A stretch of DNA of 13,197 bases from Baffinella frigidus (Eukaryota; Cryptophyceae; Cryptomonadales; Baffinellaceae): assembly GCA_026770585.1 (NCBI GenBank), contig MU647983.1:22003-35199 (forward strand). Reading direction: 5' to 3'. Every line of letters begins with the position of its first letter. Position 1 is the first letter of the stretch. This document shows, one piece after another, positions 8,001-13,197 of this stretch. The notes beneath the pieces were generated by a model. The model was not told the origin of the DNA. It saw only the letters and a list, made by a program, of their open reading frames with translations, and made no database searches. Made by a program: the position numbers and the translations under genes.

Positions 8001-8576
8001 GTTGACGACCATGGTCTCATGCAGAGTCTCAGAGAGGAGCTTGAAGTCAAGGGACTTTGCCCTGGCCATCGTCATCCCCACTTGAGTGCAGTCGTAGACG
8101 AGCCGCTTGGTAGTGAAGGTGTGTTCGGCCGAAGTGATTCCGTAGAGGCCCCTCGCGGCGCTCGCGGCTCCAGTATGCCTCAGGTGCATACCCAGAGGGG
8201 GTGTATGCACCTCACGCACACGCTTTCCCAAAAGGTTCTCGTGCGTGTCCGCGTTCCCGACGAGGAAGCCTTGCGTGCTGGGATGATGCTGGCGATCGGT
8301 GACGGCGGGCGGGTGTCGCGCGCGGAACGTAACCCGATCCGCATCGACGTCGCACATGACGCTCGTGCTGGAGGCGTGGTTCGCAGGGGGGGTATGCTCC
8401 TCACGCGCGCGCTTCTCCCCCGCAAGCGTGTCCATCGAACGCGTGTGCGCGAGAGCGAAGGCTTGAGCGAGGGCTTCGCCATCGATGGCCTTGATGGCCC
8501 TGTCGGCCGCCTGGCTCAGGTAAGCGGACGCCCCGAAGTCAGTGCCGTTCAGCACGTCGGCATGCACGACAGTAAC
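3466..8576 (-). CDS. TCP11 (T-complex 11 / SOK1-like) family protein, seven exons
   Basis: Assembled by hand. Exons, in transcript order: 8576-7704, 7079-6993, 6642-6287, 5800-5662, 5524-5405, 4847-4620, 4350-3466. All joins keep one reading frame, ending at TGA 3468-3466. Family evidence: a VNVRTFLMSFLVVLHP block (exon 1), LLHKYLQKFDEWKAP (exon 2), NEELAHELMIDPGFQ (exon 3), SFKEAFWKSLADDL (exon 4) and a C-terminal VNVTHYNRII (exon 7). These appear in the order and spacing I recall for TCP11 proteins of plants, algae and animals. Animal TCP11 and yeast SOK1 are linked to cyclic-AMP/PKA signalling; the role in algae is unknown. The 5' end is unresolved: an in-frame stop lies at 8579-8577, and the first in-frame ATG is 8435-8433 (giving about 848 aa). 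An upstream exon joined near 8576 (GGTAG before GTTACT) is the alternative. Four introns have GT donors and two need GC donors. Five introns are telomere-like repeat. Confidence 0.85.
4351..4619 (-). repeat. TCP11-like intron 6: telomere-like repeat intron
   Basis: 269 bases of degenerate TTTAGGG heptamers. The acceptor CCCTACACCAG|ACGTTC is directly abutted by repeat units. The donor is probably GCAAGC (GC type), with a GT alternative inside the preceding exon. Confidence 0.75.
4620..4847 (-). CDS. TCP11-like gene, exon 6
   Basis: 228 bases, 76 codons, phase 0. It encodes SKVEWKTCVQILRAISEVLD, a Gln/Pro/Gly-rich linker, then the helix KKVEKASERMLQDLENAATD. With a GC donor at CCTGCG|GCAAGC the join reads LQPA-TFISAL. 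An alternative GT donor a few codons earlier (GTC|GTGTTG) also keeps the frame and would remove five residues, VLQPA. Confidence 0.75.
4848..5404 (-). repeat. TCP11-like intron 5: telomere-like repeat intron with homogeneous variant blocks
   Basis: 557 bases. The donor is GAG|GTCAAA and the acceptor CTAAACCAG|AGCAAG. It contains the cleanest arrays of the window: eight perfect TTTAGGG (5342-5397), nine perfect TTTCGGG (5076-5138), and short blocks of TTGAGGG (about 5010-5050), TGTAGGG (about 5175-5200) and TTCAGGG (about 5200-5237). Each variant sits in its own block, a sign of local slippage or unequal exchange. Confidence 0.85.
5405..5524 (-). CDS. TCP11-like gene, exon 5
   Basis: 120 bases, 40 codons, phase 0 at both ends. 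It encodes VLADIVEDMTNLYGAFFHG and then a charged segment ending EMLRSE. The acceptor comes from the introner duplication; the donor is GAG|GTCAAAACCC, where the repeat starts at once. Confidence 0.8.
5525..5661 (-). mobile_element. TCP11-like intron 4: introner (TIR element acting as an intron)
   Basis: A 137-base intron, GTGAAG|GTGCTC to TGAAAG|GTGCTC, joined in phase 0 to read AVK-VLADIV. It is not telomere-like. Inverted repeats of about 23-24 bp (plus-strand 5533-5556 and 5633-5655, TCGGAACATAACTGAATCAG and its near reverse complement) bound a roughly 75-base core. The 9-bp sequence GAGCACCTT is duplicated on both sides (5519-5527 and 5656-5664). On the gene strand this is AAGGTGCTC, so one copy supplies the GT donor and the other the AG acceptor. 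Retention gives an in-frame TGA within seven codons. The structure is that of introners described in Micromonas, Aureococcus and dinoflagellate relatives. Confidence 0.85.
5662..5800 (-). CDS. TCP11-like gene, exon 4
   Basis: 139 bases: one base completing the Gln codon begun in exon 3, then 46 codons. It encodes FQLDGNG...IRNSFKEAFWKSLADDLL and ends IYARAVK. This is the family block in which animal TCP11L proteins have KAFWD and a Tyr-rich follow-on. It joins exon 3 as PGFQ-FQLDG. Confidence 0.85.
5801..6286 (-). repeat. TCP11-like intron 3: telomere-like repeat intron
   Basis: 486 bases. The donor is CA|GTCTAA and the acceptor AAACTAG|GTTCCAG. It is filled with TTTAGGG heptamers plus a block rich in TGTAGGG near 6035-6105 and a TTTGGTG-rich patch beside the acceptor. 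Confidence 0.8.
6287..6642 (-). CDS. TCP11-like gene, exon 3
   Basis: 356 bases, entering in phase 0 and leaving after two bases of a codon (CA). It begins ASFEAQLALQ and continues through a charged helical, probably coiled-coil segment (about residues 1-50). A Gly-rich basic linker follows (RKRARVGGGGAGG), then KLSNEELAHELMIDPGFQ, the most diagnostic TCP11 motif in the gene. The donor is TTTCA|GTCTAAACCC. Confidence 0.85.
6643..6992 (-). repeat. TCP11-like intron 2: telomere-like repeat intron with GC donor
   Basis: 350 bases. The donor is CAG|GCCTCA and the acceptor CCTACAG|GCGTCT. The two junctions share CAGGC-TC (8 positions, one mismatch), which looks like a target-site duplication that would also explain the GC donor. 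It includes four tandem TTTCGGG copies at 6937-6964, otherwise degenerate TTTAGGG. Confidence 0.75.
6993..7079 (-). CDS. TCP11-like gene, exon 2
   Basis: 87 bases, 29 codons, phase 0 at both ends. It encodes LLHKYLQKFDEWKAPDEKK and continues to HLLQ, matching the family's FxKYLxxFxxWKxPD block. This exon is an island of unique sequence between two telomere-like tracts and has no ATG of its own, so single-ORF scanning misses it. The donor is CTCCAG|GCCTCA, a GC donor; no GT is available nearby that keeps the frame. Confidence 0.8.
7080..7703 (-). repeat. TCP11-like intron 1: telomere-like repeat intron
   Basis: 624 bases. The donor is ATG|GTCCCCTAAACCC, so the repeat starts within the donor itself; the acceptor is CATACCCCAG|CTGCTT. 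The body is degenerate TTTAGGG heptamers (CCCTAAA in the sense of the gene). A 28-base non-repeat patch at 7437-7464 (GGTATGTAAATAACAAGTG...) interrupts it. In-frame TAA follows the donor at once, so retention would truncate the protein. Confidence 0.8.
7704..8576 (-). CDS. TCP11-like gene, exon 1 (N-terminal part)
   Basis: Open from the stop at 8579-8577 to the donor ATG|GTCCCC (intron begins 7703). The N-terminal half is low in complexity and carries two copies of a basic motif, KRAREEHTPP and KRVREVHTPP, about 60 residues apart, possibly nuclear-localisation-like. The second half is the family N-terminal region: helical, with RPKVNVRTFLMSFLVVLHPDEVL and then LQVAAADMLQVFDSLWGAI. The first in-frame ATG is at 8435. 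Upstream GTG codons are not credible eukaryotic starts. Confidence 0.75.
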
Positions 8577-8689
8577 CTACCGGTCCAGTACATCCTGGTT
8601 TTTGAATCCTGACAGAAATATCACGTATATAACGAAACAATCCATTCAACCAGCTCTTTTTTGTTTTGCAACACAGATGCGCACTAGAC
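8577..8689. promoter_or_regulatory. Short divergent intergenic region with TATA-like box
   Basis: About 110 bases separate the 5' end of the minus-strand TCP11-like gene from the first ATG of the plus-strand nuclease-like gene. TATATAA at 8626-8632 lies about 58 bases before that ATG. A pyrimidine tract followed by GCAACACAG (8652-8676) resembles a 3' splice site, so a leader intron is possible. On the minus strand GGACCGGTAG at 8577-8586 could be an acceptor for the TCP11-like gene. Confidence 0.4.
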
Positions 8690-9445
8690 ATGTACATAAA
8701 AAACAGTATGATCCCTCAGCAACTGTCAATTTCGTCATACAGGATGATTGCATCTCTGTTGTTCACAAGAAGCGCTATGACAACTACACCCAATATCAAG
8801 TACCTGAACGATCGTGTTTCCCCTGCGTTGAACGTCGACGACTTGGAGGACTTCCGTTTTCATGCAATTCCATCCCAACCTACTAACTTGGATCGGATGC
8901 GTGAAAGAATAACCAAGCGAAAGTCTAAATTGCAACGCATAGTTACAGACGACGTCCGGTATTTGAACACAACCACAAACCCAATTCACAGCACCACCAG
9001 ATCCATGAGCAAACATGACGCAGTTAATGCAGTACAGAACAAAGACGAAACGTTCCAAAAAATTATGGACATTGCAAACAACGTTTTTGATCAATACGGT
9101 GTCGGGTACACTGAGCGCGTATACCAAGAAGCAATGTACTTTTCTGCATACAAACAAAGTATCCCATGTCTCATGGAACGTAACGTGTACGTTACTCACG
9201 ACAATATCCCACTGTTCATTGGAAGGGCCGACTTGGAGGTGGACAACCGACTGCTTTTTGAGCTGAAAATTCATCCCTTTACTCCGGCGAACGTGCGCAA
9301 AGACCGCCTGCAATTGGAGAAATATCTTCGCGCCTACGCTCTCAACTGCCACAAGATCGACCTGGCGGCTCTGATTTACTTCGGAGACCGGGGTGTGAAC
9401 GTAGTGCTCGTAGCACCGTTCCAAGTGCTCGCTGTGGGAGTGTAA
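8690..9445 (+). CDS. GxxExxY-type protein, PD-(D/E)XK nuclease fold
   Basis: 251 residues from ATG 8690; the open frame begins earlier with TTG, not a likely eukaryotic start, and ATG 8777 is an alternative. The family signature GYTERVY is at about 139-145. The nuclease-like residues follow in the expected order: E142, D181 (in GRADLEVD), E191 and K193 (in LFELK), and Q208 (in RLQLEKYLRAY). The family is known from bacteria, giant viruses and some protists; its substrate is not established. The first 35 residues are basic and hydrophobic without acids (SSYRMIASLLFTRSAM), compatible with an organelle presequence. Residues 36-120 are unrelated to the family core. No introns, base composition lower in GC than the TCP11-like exons, and AATAAA six bases after the stop. 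Catalytic residues are intact. Confidence 0.8.
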   Translation: MYIKNSMIPQQLSISSYRMIASLLFTRSAMTTTPNIKYLNDRVSPALNVDDLEDFRFHAIPSQPTNLDRMRERITKRKSKLQRIVTDDVRYLNTTTNPIHSTTRSMSKHDAVNAVQNKDETFQKIMDIANNVFDQYGVGYTERVYQEAMYFSAYKQSIPCLMERNVYVTHDNIPLFIGRADLEVDNRLLFELKIHPFTPANVRKDRLQLEKYLRAYALNCHKIDLAALIYFGDRGVNVVLVAPFQVLAVGV

Positions 9446-9450
9446 ATGTG

Positions 9451-9456
9451 AATAAA
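9451..9456 (+). terminator. Polyadenylation signal AATAAA
   Basis: A canonical AATAAA begins five bases past the stop codon of the nuclease-like gene, in the roughly 93-base gap between this gene and the convergent gene on the minus strand. Confidence 0.6.
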
Positions 9457-9538
9457 ACAAGTCCAACACACCAACCACTCTTTTTCAAGTTTTTACTCAC
9501 CCACACACTCACATCCCCACCCCGACTACGCTAAGATT

Positions 9539-10327
9539 TTATGCCGCGTCCCTCGCGTTCTTGATGTCGTACGCCATAAACATGTAGTCTTCGAGGTCCG
9601 GAAGCACCAGCTCCGTGGCCTGGTCGAACTTCAGCTGCTTGTCTTTGGTCATCGGACGTGTCCTCCCGATCGTGATCAAATCGAGGATTTGGTCCGCGAT
9701 GTCGGTGTCATCTGCCATGAACTCAAGCACGCTGTCGGTGGTGATGCTCATCTTGTTGCTACCAGGGATCTGATTCATGAGGTTCGTGATGGAGCGCATG
9801 TGCTTCTGCCTCTCCATGTCATCGATAGCCCTTTGCATCAAGTCGCGATCGCCCACTGCCTGCGTCGAAGTTTTCGGCCACAACGCACAGATGAACTCAA
9901 GGATCTGAGCTCCGTACATCTGGTATGAAAGGCGGCAAGCCCCTGCGACGTTGAGCCCGCAGTTATCGCGGATGCTGTCGGAGGTGTCGACCGAGTTGCC
10001 CAGGACGTTGTACAGCACCCAGATGCCCTCAAACTGTTCCTTGGCGCAGTACGTGAAGGTCGCCTCGGGAGCCTCCTGTGTAGAAACGCTCAAGGCTGCC
10101 TCCACGCCCAACAGCATGAAGAGTGCACTCTTACCCCCCATCTTCTCGTTGGCCGCTTTTGCCAAGGTCTCCCTGACAAATGCATCCGAGTCCTTCTTCC
10201 CAGTCGCCTGCTCCTTGATGGAGTTGACAATCTTCACGAGCTCGTCGCGAAGCTCAGTGGTAGTGTACTCCTGGGTAACAGCGAACTCATACATCACAGA
10301 AGCAATCGTGTTGGTGGTGGCAATCAT
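9539..10327 (-). CDS. Orphan protein of 262 residues, unknown function
   Basis: A single open frame from ATG 10327-10325 to TAA 9541-9539. I do not recognise it. The protein looks soluble and mainly helical, with no signal peptide or membrane segment. There is a Cys-containing middle (YCAKEQFEGIWVLYNVLGN, DNCGLNVAGACR) and an acidic C-terminus (LPDLEDYMFMAYDIKNARDA). Coding is supported by length, a GC-rich third position and absence of repeats. It is convergent with the nuclease-like gene (93 bp apart) and divergent from the membrane-protein gene (about 350 bp). Confidence 0.65.
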   Translation of the reverse strand: MIATTNTIASVMYEFAVTQEYTTTELRDELVKIVNSIKEQATGKKDSDAFVRETLAKAANEKMGGKSALFMLLGVEAALSVSTQEAPEATFTYCAKEQFEGIWVLYNVLGNSVDTSDSIRDNCGLNVAGACRLSYQMYGAQILEFICALWPKTSTQAVGDRDLMQRAIDDMERQKHMRSITNLMNQIPGSNKMSITTDSVLEFMADDTDIADQILDLITIGRTRPMTKDKQLKFDQATELVLPDLEDYMFMAYDIKNARDAA

Positions 10328-10397
10328 CGTGTAGAAGAACGTGGCAGGTCTTTGATGAATCCTCTCGGAAAAACGCCACTTATTTCCTGGCTTGAGC

Positions 10398-10469
10398 GAA
10401 AAACAGTCTCAAATCACGTGAGTCGGGTTGAATGAAAAACAGTCTCAAATCACGTGAGTCGGGTTGAGT
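10398..10469. repeat. Two tandem 36-bp repeats with CACGTG core
   Basis: Units 10398-10433 and 10434-10469 differ at one base near their ends; a truncated third start (GAAAAAT) follows at 10470. Each contains CAAATCACGTGAGTCGGGTT. A third CACGTG is at about 10501-10506 and a related TCACGTAA near 10582. CACGTG is the core of G-box/E-box sites for bHLH and bZIP factors. Its position between two divergent genes suggests a shared promoter, by inference. Confidence 0.6.
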
Positions 10470-10561
10470 GAAAAATATTGTTGGTATTTTTGGATCATAT
10501 TCACGTGACTTGAGGGTGTTATTTCATTTGAAAATCAACTGAAGTTCAATAGACCAATCCA

Positions 10562-10582
10562 AGTTCAGTTGACCACTGAACT
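10562..10582. other. Perfect 8-bp hairpin upstream of the membrane-protein gene
   Basis: AGTTCAGT-TGACC-ACTGAACT, a perfect 8-bp stem with a 5-base loop, about 95 bases before ATG 10677. TCAACTGAAGTTC just upstream repeats related words. It could be an operator-like palindrome or a leader hairpin; no assignment is possible. Confidence 0.45.
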
Positions 10583-10676
10583 CACGTAATTTGACCCAAT
10601 TTGGACTGATAAGCAAATTTCTAGATTGATAAGTTTAAAAGCGACAAGTTGGGACCAACACCACAACTCATTTCCG

Positions 10677-11954
10677 ATGTTGGATGTTATTTTCCGCATT
10701 GCGACAATAGTCACGAGCATGTCTCTGAATGCACAATTGTCACCACAGGATACTCCTACAGAAAACCACATATTCGTGAGCAGTGTCATCATCCTAGTTG
10801 CTTGTTTGGAAGCTGTGTGTATTTCATGGACTTGTGTACTTGTACAACGCATCTGTAATATCAAGATCCGATTCCACGCCAACATTCTCTTTACCCCACT
10901 AACAACTGCGTTACAAAAACAAGAAGAGCAACGGAGTGGTGACTTCAACGGAGACAACAAACAGATGTTTGTGCCGACTGCTGCAACTGCGTTAGATGAA
11001 GAAACAGCTAATCTTCACCGAGATCCAGGAGCTCGAGTTGAAGGATCTGGGGTTGGGTACCTCGATGTCGACAGTGCAAACGACAACGAACTTCTTTTTG
11101 AAGATTTTGATATCATAATTGAAGAGACGCGTGATGTCTATAGAGACATTTATCTCCTTGGGATAGGCACCTTCTGCATCTTCTACTCCACAGACACTGT
11201 GTCTTCAGTGCCGTCCTTTTGTTTCGTAATGGGTCTGTTTGTAACAAGTATCAGAGACGTTTACCATGTAATCCGATCATTAACGCGTGGTGGGTCTGTG
11301 AACACCATCGGCTTTGTGAGACTGCTGACACTAGTTGCATACTGTTTCATTCTTTTCTCTCTTATGACAATGACCTTCGTATTTTTGCAGCGTTTTGAGG
11401 TTTCCGACAAAGATTACTCATATCTAAACGTAATTATGTCCGTTGTGCTCCCCACGTTGAGTCCATGTATGCTACACTATATTTCACCGAAGCAAGACCC
11501 ACTGCGCACAATTCGAGAATGTTCACCGTTTGTTGCAACGATGGCTCTTTGGTACATTGCATCTTTCCTCTCCCTACGTGGTCTCATGACAACTGTCATG
11601 AAGGCCGAGTCTGTCTCTGGTGCCACGGAAATTGACGTACAGTTTGACATGAACAGCTTTCATGTACACACAGCTGTTGACAACTTTTACAACATCCCAT
11701 GGATCATTCTGATTCCACTCCTGAAAATCCCTGCAATGAGCATTATCATCGCAGCAATTATCAATCGACGGAACCTGGAAATCATCTGCCCGATCCTGCT
11801 AGTCTTAACGATCCGTGAACTCATACACTCGCCACACGATTCTGGTCATCTACTACAAAATAAATTGCTGACAATCTCACTGATTCTTGTGTGTTTGGCA
11901 TCTATCAGTTTTATGGGGAAGGAGTTGGTATCGAGGAAACAGCTTATTCCATAA
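10677..11954 (+). CDS. Orphan multi-pass membrane protein, 425 residues
   Basis: Starts at ATG 10677 (the frame is open further upstream only from TTG) and ends at TAA. I do not recognise the family. Eight or nine hydrophobic segments are visible, at about residues 32-56, 157-171, 179-197, 212-237, 248-268, 284-300, 340-361, 368-384 and 397-413. A hydrophilic, strongly acidic loop spans about 80-155 (NELLFEDFDIIIEE). The C-terminus is short and basic. No transporter signature, pore motif or kinase domain is recognisable. It has no introns and base composition is AT-richer than the TCP11-like exons. It is divergent from the 262-residue orphan across the CACGTG-repeat region. Downstream lies a cluster of stem-loops. 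Function unknown; localisation in a membrane is well supported. Confidence 0.75.
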   Translation: MLDVIFRIATIVTSMSLNAQLSPQDTPTENHIFVSSVIILVACLEAVCISWTCVLVQRICNIKIRFHANILFTPLTTALQKQEEQRSGDFNGDNKQMFVPTAATALDEETANLHRDPGARVEGSGVGYLDVDSANDNELLFEDFDIIIEETRDVYRDIYLLGIGTFCIFYSTDTVSSVPSFCFVMGLFVTSIRDVYHVIRSLTRGGSVNTIGFVRLLTLVAYCFILFSLMTMTFVFLQRFEVSDKDYSYLNVIMSVVLPTLSPCMLHYISPKQDPLRTIRECSPFVATMALWYIASFLSLRGLMTTVMKAESVSGATEIDVQFDMNSFHVHTAVDNFYNIPWIILIPLLKIPAMSIIIAAIINRRNLEIICPILLVLTIRELIHSPHDSGHLLQNKLLTISLILVCLASISFMGKELVSRKQLIP

Positions 11955-11961
11955 GAAACCG

Positions 11962-12028
11962 TCACCAGTGGGGTATGATCCCATACCAAAATCATTACGA
12001 TTTTAGTCTCTGTCGACAGAGCTGGTGA
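11962..12028. other. 67-nt perfect four-way cloverleaf fold
   Basis: A closing stem TCACCAG (11962-11968) / CTGGTGA (12022-12028) encloses three arms with almost no spacer bases. The arms are GGTATG-ATCC-CATACC (11972-11987), AAAATC-ATTAC-GATTTT (11988-12004) and CTCTG-TCGA-CAGAG (12008-12021). It starts eight bases after the stop of the membrane-protein gene. Tri-arm size and length recall a tRNA, but the arms lack tRNA invariants (no TTCRA loop, wrong loop sizes). Possible roles are an mRNA 3'-end structure or an independent structured RNA or DNA element. Confidence 0.65.
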
Positions 12029-12037
12029 TAAAAAAAA

Positions 12038-12067
12038 ACCCTCTGGAGCAAAACCACTGCTCAGGGT
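12038..12067. other. Bulged hairpin after the cloverleaf
   Basis: ACCCT-(CTG)-GAGCA, loop AAACCAC, TGCTC-AGGGT: ten base pairs with a 3-base bulge. It directly follows a run of nine A (12030-12038). Together with the cloverleaf it forms a transcript-end-like block; hairpins at transcript ends are known in some giant viruses, but no assignment can be made here. Confidence 0.5.
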
Positions 12068-12360
12068 GCGTCCCATAACCTGTTTTACGACCAAAGCTTC
12101 AGTACAAGACAGACAGATTACTGGCAAAAAAATGAATGTAGTAATGATATGTAAATCTGTGTGATTGCTGTTGAATAGGTAAATTCTATAGATTGGTGGT
12201 GAGAAGGTAATTTCCAATTGTTGCTATTGAGTAGTTCATGTTTGGTTGTTTATCAGTAGTCGATTTTAGATGGTCAATATTCAGTGATCGGTAGATAGTT
12301 GTTCTAAGTATCGGGATAGTCTAGTATTAGGACCAAATCAATTTATAGAAACGACTGGAG
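12068..12360. other. AT-rich intergenic DNA, nothing recognised
   Basis: AT-rich sequence with frequent TATC/GATA-like words and no supported open frame or structured element beyond those listed. Confidence 0.5.
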
Positions 12361-12900
12361 TATTGGTATCACTAAACTTTTAGTCGGATGTTAGTCAGGT
12401 TAAGTATCTGAATTATTGGTATGAAACTAGTATCTACGATGAACTACAGACGAGTATCGAGTATTAGAATGAATTGTGGTACTAATAACATACACAATAC
12501 TGAGAAACAATATTCAGGAAGGGGTTAACTGGTTGAAATATAAACTAAAGCAAATACAGAGTACAATGGTTGAGTCTGGTTTCAGTCAGGTTTTAGGGTC
12601 AGATATTGGTATTAAACTCATACCTACAATGAAATACAGTCAATTATCGAGTATCAAAATGAATTATGGTAGTAGTAGTATAAGCAATATTGAGTGAGGA
12701 GCTGAAGTTAAAACATAAAATAACGTTAAAATATAAACTAAACCAGACGAGAAATCAAATACAGAGTACAGGGCTTTAGTCTGGTTCAGTCTGGTTTCAG
12801 AGTCAGACATTGGTATTGAACTAGTACCTGCACCGAACGTAGAAAATTACTGAGTTAAAGGACTAAATCATGGTAAAAATATGATAATACGGATTGAGGG
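12361..12900 (+). repeat. Degenerate tandem repeat, period about 190-205 bp
   Basis: Three anchors align: TATTGGTATGAAACTAGTAT at 12414, TATTGGTATTAAACTCATAC at 12604 and CATTGGTATTGAACTAGTAC at 12808, giving spacings of 190 and 204. Further matches follow each anchor (GAGTATCGAGTATTAGAATG versus GAGTATCAAAATGAATTATG) and precede it (TCAGTCAGGTTTTAGGGTCA versus TCAGTCTGGTTTCAGAGTCA). A weaker fourth start may lie at 12361. Units are diverged, so this is an old satellite or minisatellite-like array. Small open frames through it are not credible genes. Confidence 0.6.
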
Positions 12901-13197
12901 GTTGGTAGTTGAAATACAAGCAAAATAAAATAACACAAATACGGGTAATGATTATGAAAATTTATAGTATATCACGTAGTAATTATGTTCGTCTATCAGT
13001 CAAGTCCAACCAATCACAACCTAATGAAATATGTGGGGTCACTATGCTGTTTCGAAGCGACGTGTCGCACCACACGCATCCGAGCAGTGTACGCCCACAC
13101 CTGATCAACACATTAGCAAAGGAACCTTGCAGAACCCAGAAACGTCTAAAAAAAAAACTTTAAAAAAACCTCTGGGGACAAATCTCTGGAAACAAAC
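12901..13197. other. AT-rich stretch to window end, no supported gene
   Basis: No convincing gene. Near the end AAAAAAACCTCTGG (13162-13175) resembles AAAAAAAAACCCTCTGG at 12030-12046, a possible repeat boundary or poly-A-associated motif. Confidence 0.4.

Noticed and set aside
7719-8612. Plus-strand 297-residue frame
   Set aside because: Antisense shadow of exon 1; the minus frame carries the family motifs and a matching splice donor.
8735-9478. Minus-strand 247-residue frame
   Set aside because: Antisense shadow of the nuclease-like gene, which has the conserved motifs.
10562-10582. Second copy of the introner
   Set aside because: It shares only TCAGTTGACCA with an introner arm and lacks the terminal TCGGAACAT; probably chance.
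11962-12028. tRNA gene
   Set aside because: The fold is cloverleaf but T-loop and D-loop consensus bases are missing and arm and loop sizes are wrong.

Overview
The window is nuclear DNA of a unicellular eukaryote, most likely an alga with plant-type TTTAGGG telomeres (green, cryptophyte, haptophyte and dinoflagellate lineages are all possible). The evidence is megabase-style junk DNA, a spliced multi-exon gene, AATAAA after a stop codon, many TTTAGGG-like arrays, and small non-autonomous transposons. No bacterial operon, tRNA, rRNA or CRISPR was seen. I cannot name the species.

Layout. Positions 1-2051 form a graveyard of short inverted-repeat (MITE-like) elements inserted into one another. 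At least four families are distinguishable, including a fold-back with two perfect 64-bp arms. Positions 2066-2680 are a degenerate TTTAGGG-type array, and 2681-3465 hold no gene I can support.

Positions 3466-8576 (minus strand) are one gene that appears in single-frame translation only as unrelated fragments. I reassembled it by hand as seven exons with a continuous reading frame. It encodes an approximately 850-890 residue protein that I assign to the T-complex 11 (TCP11/SOK1-like) family. Five of its six introns are made almost wholly of telomere-like repeats. The sixth (5525-5661) is a different kind of intron: a short terminal-inverted-repeat element flanked by a 9-bp duplication that itself supplies both splice sites, which is the structure expected of an introner.

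From about 8.6 kb rightwards the sequence changes. It becomes more AT-rich by eye, loses the repeats, and carries three intronless genes: a GxxExxY-type PD-(D/E)XK nuclease-fold protein (plus, 8690-9445), an orphan soluble protein (minus, 9539-10327) and an orphan multi-pass membrane protein (plus, 10677-11954). The latter two diverge from a shared upstream region carrying a tandem 36-bp repeat with CACGTG cores. Downstream of the membrane protein is a 67-nt sequence that folds exactly into a four-way cloverleaf, then a second hairpin, then AT-rich DNA with a degenerate tandem repeat of about 190-205 bp. The intronless right side could be ordinary host DNA of different composition or an old viral or foreign insertion; the sequence alone does not settle this.
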